This document shows positions 44,888 to 53,897 of a DNA stretch of 64,000 nt, piece after piece (the first letter of the stretch is position 1; the number at the start of each line of letters is the position of its first letter). A program made the translations under genes and the position numbers. The stretch spans positions 1-64,000 of the forward strand of contig JAHDES010000029.1 of NCBI GenBank assembly GCA_020628645.1, written 5' to 3'. The notes under the pieces are model-generated. The model had not been told where the DNA came from and made no database searches. It saw nothing but the letters and a program-made list of their open reading frames with translations. The DNA comes from Saprospiraceae bacterium (GTDB taxonomy: Bacteria > Bacteroidota > Bacteroidia > Chitinophagales > Saprospiraceae).

Positions 44888-45874
44888 TTATTTTTTATTG
44901 ATGTGTGTTAGTTTTAGATATTGCATTAATGCATTTAACTCTTCATTTGAACGCTCTAAAATCAGTTCAGGTTGCTCTCGTAAACATTGTTCGTAGAGGA
45001 TAAATTCATTAATAAACTTATATTCTATTGCTTTTGCCAAACCAATTAAAGTGGGATCTTTATAGGGTGATTCTAAACGTTCATTGGCAAGAACAGCATT
45101 TAAAAGACATTCTTTTTCTTCAATTATTTCGATGGGGTTGTCGGAAATTAATTTCATACGTTCGGCATAATCAGGTTCAAATTTCCACACGGCTTTACAA
45201 TTGATATAACCCAACCAAACGGAATCAGTATAAATCATCTGAACTTCTTGATCTTTTTCGTTAAACTGTAGCTGATAATTAGGGCGAAATGACCATGTTT
45301 GAAAATGGTCACCAGATAATTTTGATAAATCAAGTAATTGTTGATAAACCTGAGGGTCATTCCGATTAAAAAGATGGGCTAGCGTAGCATGATAACGGGC
45401 CTTTTCATAATTTTTTTGGCGGACGAAATTTTTTGCTAAAAGCTGATGAATCTTATAAGATTGTGGAAAATCAAAAAATACTATTTCATATAAAAGATTG
45501 GCTTTATCAAATTGTTCAATTTGACTACAGTATGTTGCATATTCAATTAAGAGTGGATAGTTTTTGGGAGCGAGTTTGAAAGCCTTATCATACCAACTCA
45601 ATGCGGCTTCTTGATTTTTCTTTTTTATAGATTTTAACGCTTTCTTATGATACTTTTTCGCTTTACCTTCCGTCTTTACTGGTGATAGGAAAATGCTATG
45701 AGCTTGTCGAATGGGCAATGATAATTGTTGGATATGTAGCTTAGTAGGAATCAATACATAATTAAGCGAGGAGCCCTCTTGAATTTGTTTTATATTGGCA
45801 GGTGTATGTAGGAGTTGTCCTTGTATGAATAAGGAGTAGCAAAGTGTGACTGAAAGGAAGAATATTCTTAGCAT
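44888..45874 (-). CDS. Exported TPR protein
   Basis: 328 residues from the ATG at 45874, which places a normal signal peptide (MLRIFFLSVTLCYSLFIQGQ) at the N-terminus; an ATG at 45916 would add 14 residues. Residues about 85-190 form tetratricopeptide-type helices (EAALSWYDKAFKLAPKNYPL, FDKANLLYEIVFFDFPQSY, YEKARYHATLAHLFNRNDP). The C-terminal part is unrecognised. It is probably periplasmic, in protein-protein contacts. It precedes the HD-PycTM gene on the same strand with a 63-bp gap, so they may be co-transcribed. A minus-strand TACTTTTG box is at 45969-45976. Confidence 0.72.
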   Translation of the reverse strand: MLRIFFLSVTLCYSLFIQGQLLHTPANIKQIQEGSSLNYVLIPTKLHIQQLSLPIRQAHSIFLSPVKTEGKAKKYHKKALKSIKKKNQEAALSWYDKAFKLAPKNYPLLIEYATYCSQIEQFDKANLLYEIVFFDFPQSYKIHQLLAKNFVRQKNYEKARYHATLAHLFNRNDPQVYQQLLDLSKLSGDHFQTWSFRPNYQLQFNEKDQEVQMIYTDSVWLGYINCKAVWKFEPDYAERMKLISDNPIEIIEEKECLLNAVLANERLESPYKDPTLIGLAKAIEYKFINEFILYEQCLREQPELILERSNEELNALMQYLKLTHINKK

Positions 45875-46064
45875 TAAAACTAATGATTTAATAAAACTAT
45901 TGCAATTTTCATGCAAAAAAATAAATGTGATTGCTTTATTGAATTGTAGCTCTATGGTATTCCACTTGCAAAAGTAGAATCATTTCTTTATATTACTCGT
46001 TCTGAACAAAACAAGATATTTATTATAATTCATAATTTTATTTCAACCATTAAAAAAGTCAACT

Positions 46065-46688
46065 ATGGATATTATGGACATGCTCCAAGGGCAATTATCA
46101 GAAGGTCTTTTAGATCAATTAACACAACAAATTGGAGCTCAAGATCGCCAACAAACAGCAAGTGCTGCTAGTGGCATCTTATCAACCCTTATGGGGGCTA
46201 TGGCCAAAAATGCACAAAAACCTGGTGGTGCGGAAGCTTTAGCTGGTGCACTCGATAAAGATCATGACGGAAGTATTCTTGATAATTTATCAGATATTTT
46301 AGGAGGATCTGCCAATACAGCAGGTATGGAACGTACCTTAAATGGTGCAGGAATCTTAAAGCACATTTTGGGAGAACGTCAATCAGGAGCTGCTGATATG
46401 ATTAGCCAAATGAGCGGATTAAATTCTGGTCAAACAGGCAACCTTATGGCAACTTTAGCTCCAATTATTATGGGAGCATTAGGGAAACAGAAACGTCAAA
46501 ATAATCTTGATTCTGGAGGAATTGGCGATTTATTAGGTAGTGTACTTGGTGCACAACAGCAACAACGTAAACAGAATAAAAATCCAATGTTGGATATGAT
46601 TGGATCTTTCTTAGATAAAGATGGTGATGGTAGCATTATAGATGATGCTGTAGGTATGCTAGGTAATTTATTGAGAAAGAAACGATAA
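46065..46688 (+). CDS. DUF937 protein with two EF-hand-like loops
   Basis: A 207-residue protein of the DUF937 (YidB-like) family: MDMLQGQLSEGLLDQLTQQI at the start, then Gly/Ala-rich helices such as TAGMERTLNGAGILKHILGE. Two calcium-loop motifs stand out, D64-K-D66-H-D68-G-S-I and D184-K-D186-G-D188-G-S-I, each in LDKDxDGSIxD, as in dockerin or EF-hand loops. There is no signal peptide. The role is unknown. It is divergent from the exported TPR gene and followed by a 167-bp region of hairpins. Confidence 0.85.
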   Translation: MDIMDMLQGQLSEGLLDQLTQQIGAQDRQQTASAASGILSTLMGAMAKNAQKPGGAEALAGALDKDHDGSILDNLSDILGGSANTAGMERTLNGAGILKHILGERQSGAADMISQMSGLNSGQTGNLMATLAPIIMGALGKQKRQNNLDSGGIGDLLGSVLGAQQQQRKQNKNPMLDMIGSFLDKDGDGSIIDDAVGMLGNLLRKKR

Positions 46689-46730
46689 GTTCTTGCTTAT
46701 AAAAAATAACCTTCTTTGACAAATCCTGTG

Positions 46731-46814
46731 GTCAGTTCAAATCTAAAAGAGTAAACGACTGTAAGAAGTGAACGATTTTAGATTTGAATTGACTTTTTTC
46801 ACGGGAAAAGTCAA
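46731..46814. repeat. Two overlapping, mutually exclusive hairpins
   Basis: Hairpin 1 pairs 46731-46748 with 46776-46793 (17 of 18 pairs, the other G/T; 27-base loop). Hairpin 2 pairs TTGACTTTT (46789-46797) with AAAAGTCAA (46806-46814). They share 46789-46793, so only one can form completely. It lies after the DUF937 gene. Confidence 0.55.
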
Positions 46815-46834
46815 AGAACCAAAAAAAATACTTG

Positions 46835-46866
46835 AAAAAGGTTGAATCATTTGGTTCAACCTTTTT
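46835..46866. terminator. Bidirectional terminator overlapping a stop codon
   Basis: AAAAAGGTTGAA (46835-46846), an 8-base loop, then TTCAACCTTTTT (46855-46866), with T and A runs on both strands. The stop codon of the minus-strand gene (46856-46858) lies inside the stem. Confidence 0.88.
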
Positions 46867-48442
46867 TTATGCTAATTTTTTGAATTTGCACTTCATTTGC
46901 ACTATACATTTGTAAAAGATATAAACCATCTGATAATAGAGAAATATTTATTTGATTGCTTTGATCTACACTTAAAATCAATCTCCCATCTAAAGAAAAC
47001 AATTGTATTTTTTCAATAGAAACAGGAGCATCTATATTGATGTATTGTTGACTTGGATTGGGGAAAACCTTCCATGTAGAAGAAGTTGGAATAAGTGACT
47101 GAACAGGTGTGATACTTTGTTGAAGCGCTACACTAAAGCCATCATAAAAGCCTAAACTGTTATACATATTTTCATCTATTACTAGAGATTGATTGAATCC
47201 GCCTCCAATATAAATTTGTTCTTGTTCATCCACCACAATAGTATTTCCAATGACGATTCCATCTCCCGACAGTGTTTCTAGCCATTGAACGGTCTTTGTA
47301 TCCACATCTATGCCTACAATAAATGCATCTATAATTCCATTAGCAGTTTCATTGTATCCTCCCAATTGAAGTCCCTCGCTAAAATAGCCTAAAAAAGCAA
47401 TAGTATTAGCATTATAAAAACATAAATCTCGTACTAATTCTTCATCTAAACCACCTAAAGAAACAGCATCTATTGGTTGTCCTTCTAAATTATATTCTAG
47501 CAAGAAAAGGTTTTGATCTTGAATGTTATTCGTTTCGATTCGTGTACCGTCACTAAGTGTCATCACGCCTCTGAAATGCCCACCCACGAAAAGTTGCCCA
47601 CTTTCATTTTGTACTAAAGCGATGACTACATCTTGATAAACGCCTCCTGCTTTTTGAATCCAAAGTGGTTGCCCCCATTCATCATATTGGGCTAAAAAAA
47701 CATCATCATCATTGGTGTTGGTTTGAATAGTATCATTAGCAAAGGCGACGCTACCTCGATAATTGCCAGCTATACTAATCTTGTTATCATCAAAAATGAC
47801 GATAGATTCAGGTTCAATCTTTCCACTAATTCCTTGGTGAGAAAACCAATCGACTGTTCCATCCGAAAAAAGCTTTAATACAAAGGCATCTTGGGTGGCT
47901 TGAGCCGTATAAGATTGATTATTTAAAATAAGTATACCGCCGAAATTTCCTGTAATGTAAATTGTTCCATTTTCATCTACTACTAAATCTGTTGCTTCTT
48001 GTGCAGCGCTACTACTAAAACTTTTTCCCCATAATAACTCGCCAGATGAATCATATTTACAAATGAAAATAGCCTCAGAACCACTTGTACTATTGAGTTG
48101 AAGGGAATCAAATTGCGCATTGATAAGGAAACTACCAAGAATATAAATATTATAATCATCATCAATAAAAAGGGTAGACAATTCATCATTGGCATTACTT
48201 CCACCTGTTTTTATCCACTCCACTGCCCCCGATGCATCCAATTGCATGAGATAGATGTCGCGTCCTCCTTTTGTTGAAATATTACTTTCATCTATACTTA
48301 AAGTTCCATCAAACAAACCAGCAATTACTTGTTTTTCTCTTGCAAACTGCATTTTTTCAATAGATTCATTTGCACTACTTCCAAAAATGATTTCTTTTTC
48401 AAAAGATTGGGCATACGTTATAGCAGTAAAAGACGTTAACAA
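46856..48442 (-). CDS. T9SS-sorted, beta-propeller-like (SBBP-type) secreted protein
   Basis: 528 residues from a TTG at 48442. The body is a run of repeats such as EWGQPLWIQKAGGVYQDVVI and SGELLWGKSFSSSAAQEATD with GTIYITGNFGG-type strands, as in SBBP propeller repeats. The C-terminal 75 residues are a type A T9SS sorting domain (FPNPSQQYINIDAP to ISLLSDGLYLLQM). The TTG start leaves only ten residues of signal peptide. Reading upstream in frame gives KKFWSTQWLLSLLL before the rest, a full signal peptide that would start at 48481, where the codon is GTA and not ATG/GTG/TTG. The true start is therefore uncertain. The protein is probably exported to the cell surface. Confidence 0.82.
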   Translation of the reverse strand: MLTSFTAITYAQSFEKEIIFGSSANESIEKMQFAREKQVIAGLFDGTLSIDESNISTKGGRDIYLMQLDASGAVEWIKTGGSNANDELSTLFIDDDYNIYILGSFLINAQFDSLQLNSTSGSEAIFICKYDSSGELLWGKSFSSSAAQEATDLVVDENGTIYITGNFGGILILNNQSYTAQATQDAFVLKLFSDGTVDWFSHQGISGKIEPESIVIFDDNKISIAGNYRGSVAFANDTIQTNTNDDDVFLAQYDEWGQPLWIQKAGGVYQDVVIALVQNESGQLFVGGHFRGVMTLSDGTRIETNNIQDQNLFLLEYNLEGQPIDAVSLGGLDEELVRDLCFYNANTIAFLGYFSEGLQLGGYNETANGIIDAFIVGIDVDTKTVQWLETLSGDGIVIGNTIVVDEQEQIYIGGGFNQSLVIDENMYNSLGFYDGFSVALQQSITPVQSLIPTSSTWKVFPNPSQQYINIDAPVSIEKIQLFSLDGRLILSVDQSNQINISLLSDGLYLLQMYSANEVQIQKISIKKG

Positions 48443-48549
48443 TAAAGATAACAGCCATTGAGTCGACCAAAACTTCTTTACAGAAGGGCTGTATAATCGC
48501 TGAAATATGATATTTTTGATGGCTAATTGGATTTTGATGCGCTGAAAAT

Positions 48550-49590
48550 ATGCTTATTATGCAATCTAGAACTCTTCCTATAACGATCTATTCCCTTTTT
48601 GTGTTTTGCTTTTTGGGGATCGGATGTAGCAATGAACAGACAAATACTGCTAATCCTACTAATGAAGAATTAACTATTCCATCTACAGGTGATCCTAATT
48701 TGGATCGTTTAAATCAAAAAATTGCGACTAGCCCACAAGATGCTAGTTTATACGCTCAACGTGGAGCGACCTATTATCAGCGTGGTGGCTTTGACGAAGC
48801 AATTGCAGATTTTTCTCAGGCGATTTTATTAGATTCAATGGAAGTGATTTATTTTCATGGTCTTGCAGATGTATATTTAGATTATAATAAATCTCGCCTA
48901 GCCCTGAATGCCTTACATAATGCAACAGGACGATTTCCTCAAAGTATTCCCACTTTTTTAAAACTCTCAGAATTTCAACTGATTTTAAAAATGAATGAAG
49001 AAAGCCTAGGAACAATTAATAAAATAATGACGATTGATCCTCAAAATGCAGAAGGCTTTTTTATGATGGGAATGAATTTTAAAGACATGGGAGATGATGC
49101 GCGTGCGATTAATAGCTTTCAATCTGCTGTAGAAAATAATCCTGAATTAGTGGATGCTTGGATTGAATTGGGCTTATTATTCGATAAACTGGAAAATCCC
49201 ATTGCAACTCGATATTTTGACAATGCTTTGCGAATGGATTCCATAAATATTTATGCACTTGAAGCAAAAGGGAATCATTTAGGCGGACAAGGTAAATTCA
49301 AAGAAGCCATCACCTTATTTAAAAAAATTGTACAACTTGATCCACAATATGCAAATGCGTATTATAATACAGGTTTGGCATATTTGCAACTTGATTCTGT
49401 GGAGCAAGCGTATCGTAATTTTAACATCTCCGTCAATCAAGATCCTACAAGTGTTTTGGGGTATTATTATCGGGGTTATACGCAAGAATTGGTAGGGAAT
49501 AAGGAAGCTGCCACACAAGATTACCAACAAGCTTTACAGTTGAATCCTAATTTTGAACGTGCAAAACAAGCCTTAGAAGCGGTACGGTAG
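48550..49590 (+). CDS. TPR lipoprotein
   Basis: A 346-residue protein with a lipoprotein-type signal (IYSLFVFCFLGIGC, C26), followed by a Thr/Asn-rich linker. About seven tetratricopeptide repeats fill residues 60-340, e.g. ASLYAQRGATYYQRGGFDEA, AEGFFMMGMNFKDMGDDARA and ANAYYNTGLAYLQLDSVEQA. An in-frame ATG at 48559 is a possible shorter start. The lipobox is not perfect (GIGC), so membrane anchoring is probable rather than certain. It begins a plus-strand series of envelope genes running to 52161, each with its own gap of 70-97 bp. Confidence 0.88.
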   Translation: MLIMQSRTLPITIYSLFVFCFLGIGCSNEQTNTANPTNEELTIPSTGDPNLDRLNQKIATSPQDASLYAQRGATYYQRGGFDEAIADFSQAILLDSMEVIYFHGLADVYLDYNKSRLALNALHNATGRFPQSIPTFLKLSEFQLILKMNEESLGTINKIMTIDPQNAEGFFMMGMNFKDMGDDARAINSFQSAVENNPELVDAWIELGLLFDKLENPIATRYFDNALRMDSINIYALEAKGNHLGGQGKFKEAITLFKKIVQLDPQYANAYYNTGLAYLQLDSVEQAYRNFNISVNQDPTSVLGYYYRGYTQELVGNKEAATQDYQQALQLNPNFERAKQALEAVR

Positions 49591-49659
49591 TTGCGCTATA
49601 AAAATAGTGAAGTCATAATCTAGCTAAACATCTTCATGGTTCAATAAATCAAAAAAACA

Positions 49660-50316
49660 ATGAATAAAATTTTATCCCTTGCTATCGTTTTATTTTTAGC
49701 GAATGCTTGTGCAAATAGCCAAACTGAACAAGCGACACCAGTTGTAGAAAAACAACAAACAGAAAAGGTAACACCTACTCCTGCAACCAAAGCGACGCCA
49801 GCACCCCAAAATAATATACGTCAAAATCGTTCTAATGTCATTAAATCGACCTCTCGCTCTCGAAATCAAATCAAAAAAGAATTTCCCTATGATATTGATT
49901 TAAAAGACGCAAAAGGGCAGCTTGTTAGCTCTGATAAAATACTATCTAATGATAAACCTACGATTCTTTTATTTTGGTTAACCACCTGTTATCCTTGTCG
50001 TATTGAAATGGATGCCATTCATAAAAAATATGCAAGTTGGCAAGAAGAAACCGATTTTAATCTAGTTGCAATTTCTACAGATTTTCAAAAAAATTATGAG
50101 AAATTTGTAGAGCGTGTTGAGCAGAAAAACTTTGGCTGGGAAATGTATAATGATGTTAATCGAGAATTTCGTTATGTCATGCCAGGAGAGTTAAATGGTT
50201 TGCCTCAAACCTTTATTATCGATAAAAATGGTCAAGTTGCTTATCATAAACGGAAGTACAGTTCAGGAGATGAAGACAAACTCTATGAAAAAGTAAAAGA
50301 GTTAGCGAAAATGTAA
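49660..50316 (+). CDS. TlpA-like thioredoxin-fold lipoprotein
   Basis: A 218-residue protein with an N-terminal lipoprotein signal (MNKILSLAIVLFLANAC, C17), a Thr/Pro/Ala linker to about residue 70, and then a TlpA/ResA-type thioredoxin domain. The redox motif is C-Y-P-C in LLFWLTTCYPCRIEMDAI. The cis-Pro region is LNGLPQTFIIDKNGQVAYHK, with TFIID following the loop. It is probably tethered in the periplasm and reduces disulphides in another exported protein. The partner is unknown. Confidence 0.9.
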   Translation: MNKILSLAIVLFLANACANSQTEQATPVVEKQQTEKVTPTPATKATPAPQNNIRQNRSNVIKSTSRSRNQIKKEFPYDIDLKDAKGQLVSSDKILSNDKPTILLFWLTTCYPCRIEMDAIHKKYASWQEETDFNLVAISTDFQKNYEKFVERVEQKNFGWEMYNDVNREFRYVMPGELNGLPQTFIIDKNGQVAYHKRKYSSGDEDKLYEKVKELAKM

Positions 50317-50412
50317 GACACGGGGAGCAAATAAATTTAAGGAATTAAGAAAGTAAATTTATTTCGACCCAATTACTAAGACACGTTTGCTATTCAAATA
50401 AAATTTAATCCT

Positions 50413-51096
50413 GTGAAATATTCTCTTTTATTTTTGATGGCATTTTTCTACGCGGGTTCTATCAATGCGCAAAATTTAGTGACGCAGACATCAGAAGAGA
50501 TTTGTGATTGTTTAAAAAGAGCTGATCCCAGAGAAATGGAGAGTATTGATAATTGTGTGATGGAAGGCTTATCAGCACCTGCTATTATAGGATTATCGAA
50601 TGAAAAATATGATGCTTTTTATGATAAATTGATGATTCATATTAACAAAAATTGTAAACGCTTTCATGAAATTTATCAAAAGGAAGAAAATGAATTCACG
50701 CTTGCTTCAGGATGGAAATTATTGGAAGAAATTCCTGAATCTTCCATCTCGCCAATTACCGCAAAAGCCTTTTTTCAACACAATGAGCTATTTTACATGA
50801 CGAGCGACGGAGCTGTTATCCAATGTAAAATTGATGATACCCAATGGATAGAATATTTGAACGAAGGGAAATATTACTCCAAATGCTCCATGGAATGGAT
50901 AAAAGATGGCGAATTTGAAATCGCTTTTGAAGAAAGTAACCATCCCGTCAAAAGTCAATTAAGTAAAAAAGGAGAAATTTATCGCTATCGTTTGATCGAC
51001 TTTAAAAATGGGGTGTATACTTGTGTATTGATGCGAGAAGAAATGAATTTTCAATTTTTTATCTTCACAGAAGCACCTATACAAGAACGATTGTAA
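50413..51096 (+). CDS. Exported protein, unknown function
   Basis: 227 residues from a GTG start, with a clear signal peptide (YSLLFLMAFFYAGSINA). The mature N-terminal half has four cysteines in EEICDCLKRADPREMESIDN-C and NKNCKRF, a pattern I know from uncharacterised Bacteroidota exported proteins; they may form disulphides. The second half is beta-rich (YRYRLIDFKNGVYTCVLMRE). It follows the TlpA-like lipoprotein, which could in principle act on its cysteines (inference). Confidence 0.72.
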   Translation: MKYSLLFLMAFFYAGSINAQNLVTQTSEEICDCLKRADPREMESIDNCVMEGLSAPAIIGLSNEKYDAFYDKLMIHINKNCKRFHEIYQKEENEFTLASGWKLLEEIPESSISPITAKAFFQHNELFYMTSDGAVIQCKIDDTQWIEYLNEGKYYSKCSMEWIKDGEFEIAFEESNHPVKSQLSKKGEIYRYRLIDFKNGVYTCVLMREEMNFQFFIFTEAPIQERL

Positions 51097-51174
51097 GTTT
51101 TTTGGTTAAAAATATGCATCCTTTTTATGCTAGTTTGCATCTTTTGAAGTATAAAATTATAATCCTCAACTACG

Positions 51175-52161
51175 ATGTTCTATAAAATCTATACTTTACT
51201 TTTTAGTATCCTTTTTTTGTCAACGGCTTCTCTTTTTGCTCAAATAAATTTTGTAGCTGGACAAATTACAGATCGTACGGATACTCCAATGATTAATGCC
51301 AATATTTGCCAGAATAACTCAATGAATTGTGCCTATTCTGATAATGTGGGAGCCTTTCATTTGATACTAGACGATACCCTTGCTCAAGAAATAATTGTAG
51401 AAAAGGAAGGCTATTTTGCACAAGTAATTCCAGTTAATGAAGCCACAGTACTCCCTTTGATGATTCAACTCGAACAAGATTCAACCTTTGAATACCCAAC
51501 ACTTAAAGGACGTTATCCATCCGATCGACGACCACGGCGAATTCGTCAAGGAACATGGAATTTATTTATGGAAGGCTTTCGACATGATTTTTCTGCTTTT
51601 GAAGATTTAGTGGGGAGTGATAATGTGGCATTGATGAATGAAACGGTGGGCGTTTTAGGAATGGAAGTACAATTTATTGGACAGAAACGACATTTTTGGG
51701 GCTTAAATTATGGCATTATCCCAAATACAGATACCGTGCGAAATGAATTATACAAACTAGAATTTAATATCACGCAATGGGGGCTTCATTATGGGTATCA
51801 ATTAATAGATAGTAAACGCTTTTTGTTTGCTCCTCGGGCTCATTTAAAATGGATGCGTTATCGCTTACTTAATTTTGATTTGGAATATGAAATCCCTTTT
51901 GAACGATACATTATTGAACGAGATTTGGACTTACGGTTTAATCAATTTATGGGATATATCGGAGGAGACTTTGCGGTGAAGTTTTATCCTAAAAATCGCC
52001 AAATTCAAACACACTATTGGACATTAGGAGTACACGCTGGTTATTTTGTAAAGCTTCATAATAGCCCTATGGTGTACACCAGAAGAAGTTATTTGACCAC
52101 CGATCGTCGTATTGATATAGACCCCTTTAATATAGGAATACGCTTTGGGTTTTATTATTAG
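51175..52161 (+). CDS. Outer-membrane beta-barrel protein with carboxypeptidase-regulatory-like domain
   Basis: A 328-residue protein. Signal peptide to about residue 22 (LLFSILFLSTASLFAQ), then a CarboxypepD_reg-like beta domain (about 25-105: VAGQITDRTDTPMINANI, SDNVGAFHLILDD). After a basic linker (YPSDRRPRRIRQG) come alternating aromatic strands typical of a barrel (FWGLNYGIIPN, QWGLHYGYQL, YWTLGVHAGYFV), ending IGIRFGFYY with a terminal aromatic. It is likely in the outer membrane. The role is unknown. Confidence 0.8.
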   Translation: MFYKIYTLLFSILFLSTASLFAQINFVAGQITDRTDTPMINANICQNNSMNCAYSDNVGAFHLILDDTLAQEIIVEKEGYFAQVIPVNEATVLPLMIQLEQDSTFEYPTLKGRYPSDRRPRRIRQGTWNLFMEGFRHDFSAFEDLVGSDNVALMNETVGVLGMEVQFIGQKRHFWGLNYGIIPNTDTVRNELYKLEFNITQWGLHYGYQLIDSKRFLFAPRAHLKWMRYRLLNFDLEYEIPFERYIIERDLDLRFNQFMGYIGGDFAVKFYPKNRQIQTHYWTLGVHAGYFVKLHNSPMVYTRRSYLTTDRRIDIDPFNIGIRFGFYY

Positions 52162-52174
52162 AGATTTAGGGTAT

Positions 52175-52217
52175 AAAAAAGCCTTGTGTTCTTCAAGTGA
52201 AAAACAAGGCCTTTTTT
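52175..52217. terminator. Bidirectional terminator
   Basis: GCCTTGT (52181-52187) pairs with ACAAGGC (52204-52210), with an A run before and a T run (to 52217) after. It lies between the convergent barrel gene and the arylsulfotransferase-like gene. Confidence 0.85.
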
Positions 52218-52235
52218 GATTTCCCTAGCTAAGTT

Positions 52236-53897
52236 TTATCGCGTTATCAATACTTTTTGTAAAGCTGTTTGATTGATTTGGATAAAATAGATGCCATTTT
52301 CCCAAGTAGACGTATCTAAATATTTACGACCACCTGAAGCTTCAAAATAAGTGATGCGTTGTCCCATTAAATTAAAAACTTCAACATCTACCATTCGACC
52401 AGCTTCCCATTCAATTGTTAATTGATCTTGTGCGGGATTAGGAAAAATTTTCATTTGATAATCATCAACAAGCATTTCCGTGGATAAAATCAAACTACAA
52501 AAGGTGCTATCTGCATTTTGCTCAATGTAGCCTTTAGAAGATAAATCTCTTCCTACAAAAGCAGGATAATCTACAGGATAACGCTCTACACGAAAATTAA
52601 AATTATTATTAATCATCAAGCTATCTCCTTGGCTTGCTGCTTGCCCACCGATCAAGGGAACTCGATATTCCCATACAATTTCTTGTTCAGGAGTGATTTC
52701 AAAAAGATAGCCCCATCGTCCCACACCAATCAAAGCATTTCCATTAGGTTGAAAACGAATACTAGATAAAATATTAGAATACATATCAACAGGATCAGGT
52801 GTCGTATAGGTCCAATCAAAATCATTGGGTAAAAACACACCATTTGCCATAGGATAGATGTTTTTATACATATCAAAGCCTGCGTTGAAAACATTTACAG
52901 TAGACATTTCGGCGCTTACCCGATTATTAAAAAGCACAATTTTACCACGATTTGGGTCACCCAAATCTAAAAATGGACTAGCCCAATGCGCGTCATGTTG
53001 GTAGAATAATTTTTGATCATCGGCAGTTCCCATGTTGTATGCTGCTGGATTCCCCCAACGATACATCAAGTCGCCACCTCGTCCACTTATGCCACCTGTT
53101 GGGCCTGCTGCTTGTGCTGTAGTCGTGCTATGATCAATAATCCATACTTCACTGAAAGTAGGGACTGATAATAAAATTTGATCGAGTTCCGCATTGTAAT
53201 CTATTGCATTGGAGTGCATCCAATCCGCTCGTCCGTCAGGGAAGAACGTATTAATATTAATGCGTTCAGGGTGGTCAGCTACTACTCCATAATTATCTTT
53301 AGTTGGATCAAAATCTTGAATTAGATGATCCCATGCATGCCATTCCCAAACAATTTCATCATTTGACGGATCAACTTCAATGATATAATCGGGCCATAAT
53401 TCGCCATCTGTAAGTAAGCTGGTATCGCGTCCTGCTTGTATGGCTTCTTCTCTTGTTTTATTTTCCCAAACAATCATCAGAATATTTCCACTAGGCAGAG
53501 GGGCAATGTCATGATGTAAGCGCGCCAAAGAATCATTTATCGTATATGACCATTCTAAATTTCCATCCCAATCTCTAATTTCAACAGATGCACCACCTCC
53601 ACCTGCCCAAATGGCATCAGCAGAAAAGTCGGCATCTCTTTTACAACTGACCAATCGTCCATCTTCCAATAAATAGGCTGTGTTTCCTGGTCTGAAATTC
53701 GCATCATCTTCCCATTGATGGACGATTTCTCCACAATTATTTAGTAAATAAACATTGGGTTGATTGTGCGGATAAATGAGGTTATAACCTTCATAGGTTT
53801 TAGCAGGATCATAGGAAACTAACCCTAGGGTGTTTTGTGCTAATAAGCTACAATTTATAAAAAAAGCAAAAAAGCAAATCAGTAAAGATTTATTCAT
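52236..53897 (-). CDS. Arylsulfotransferase (ASST)-like secreted protein with T9SS tail, copy 2
   Basis: A 553-residue protein with a signal peptide (SLLICFFAFFINCSLLAQ). The main domain is an ASST-type propeller: YLLEDGRLVSCKRDADFSAD, LHHDIAPLPSGNILMIVWEN, WHAWDHLIQDFDPTKDNYG and DWMHSNAIDYNAELDQILLS, with several conserved histidines. Classical ASST moves sulfate between phenols; activity is not shown here. The last 70 residues are a T9SS type A sorting domain (FPNPAQDQLTIEWEAGR). It overlaps its upstream paralogue by 4 bp, so the two are translated together. Confidence 0.88.
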   Translation of the reverse strand: MNKSLLICFFAFFINCSLLAQNTLGLVSYDPAKTYEGYNLIYPHNQPNVYLLNNCGEIVHQWEDDANFRPGNTAYLLEDGRLVSCKRDADFSADAIWAGGGGASVEIRDWDGNLEWSYTINDSLARLHHDIAPLPSGNILMIVWENKTREEAIQAGRDTSLLTDGELWPDYIIEVDPSNDEIVWEWHAWDHLIQDFDPTKDNYGVVADHPERININTFFPDGRADWMHSNAIDYNAELDQILLSVPTFSEVWIIDHSTTTAQAAGPTGGISGRGGDLMYRWGNPAAYNMGTADDQKLFYQHDAHWASPFLDLGDPNRGKIVLFNNRVSAEMSTVNVFNAGFDMYKNIYPMANGVFLPNDFDWTYTTPDPVDMYSNILSSIRFQPNGNALIGVGRWGYLFEITPEQEIVWEYRVPLIGGQAASQGDSLMINNNFNFRVERYPVDYPAFVGRDLSSKGYIEQNADSTFCSLILSTEMLVDDYQMKIFPNPAQDQLTIEWEAGRMVDVEVFNLMGQRITYFEASGGRKYLDTSTWENGIYFIQINQTALQKVLITR

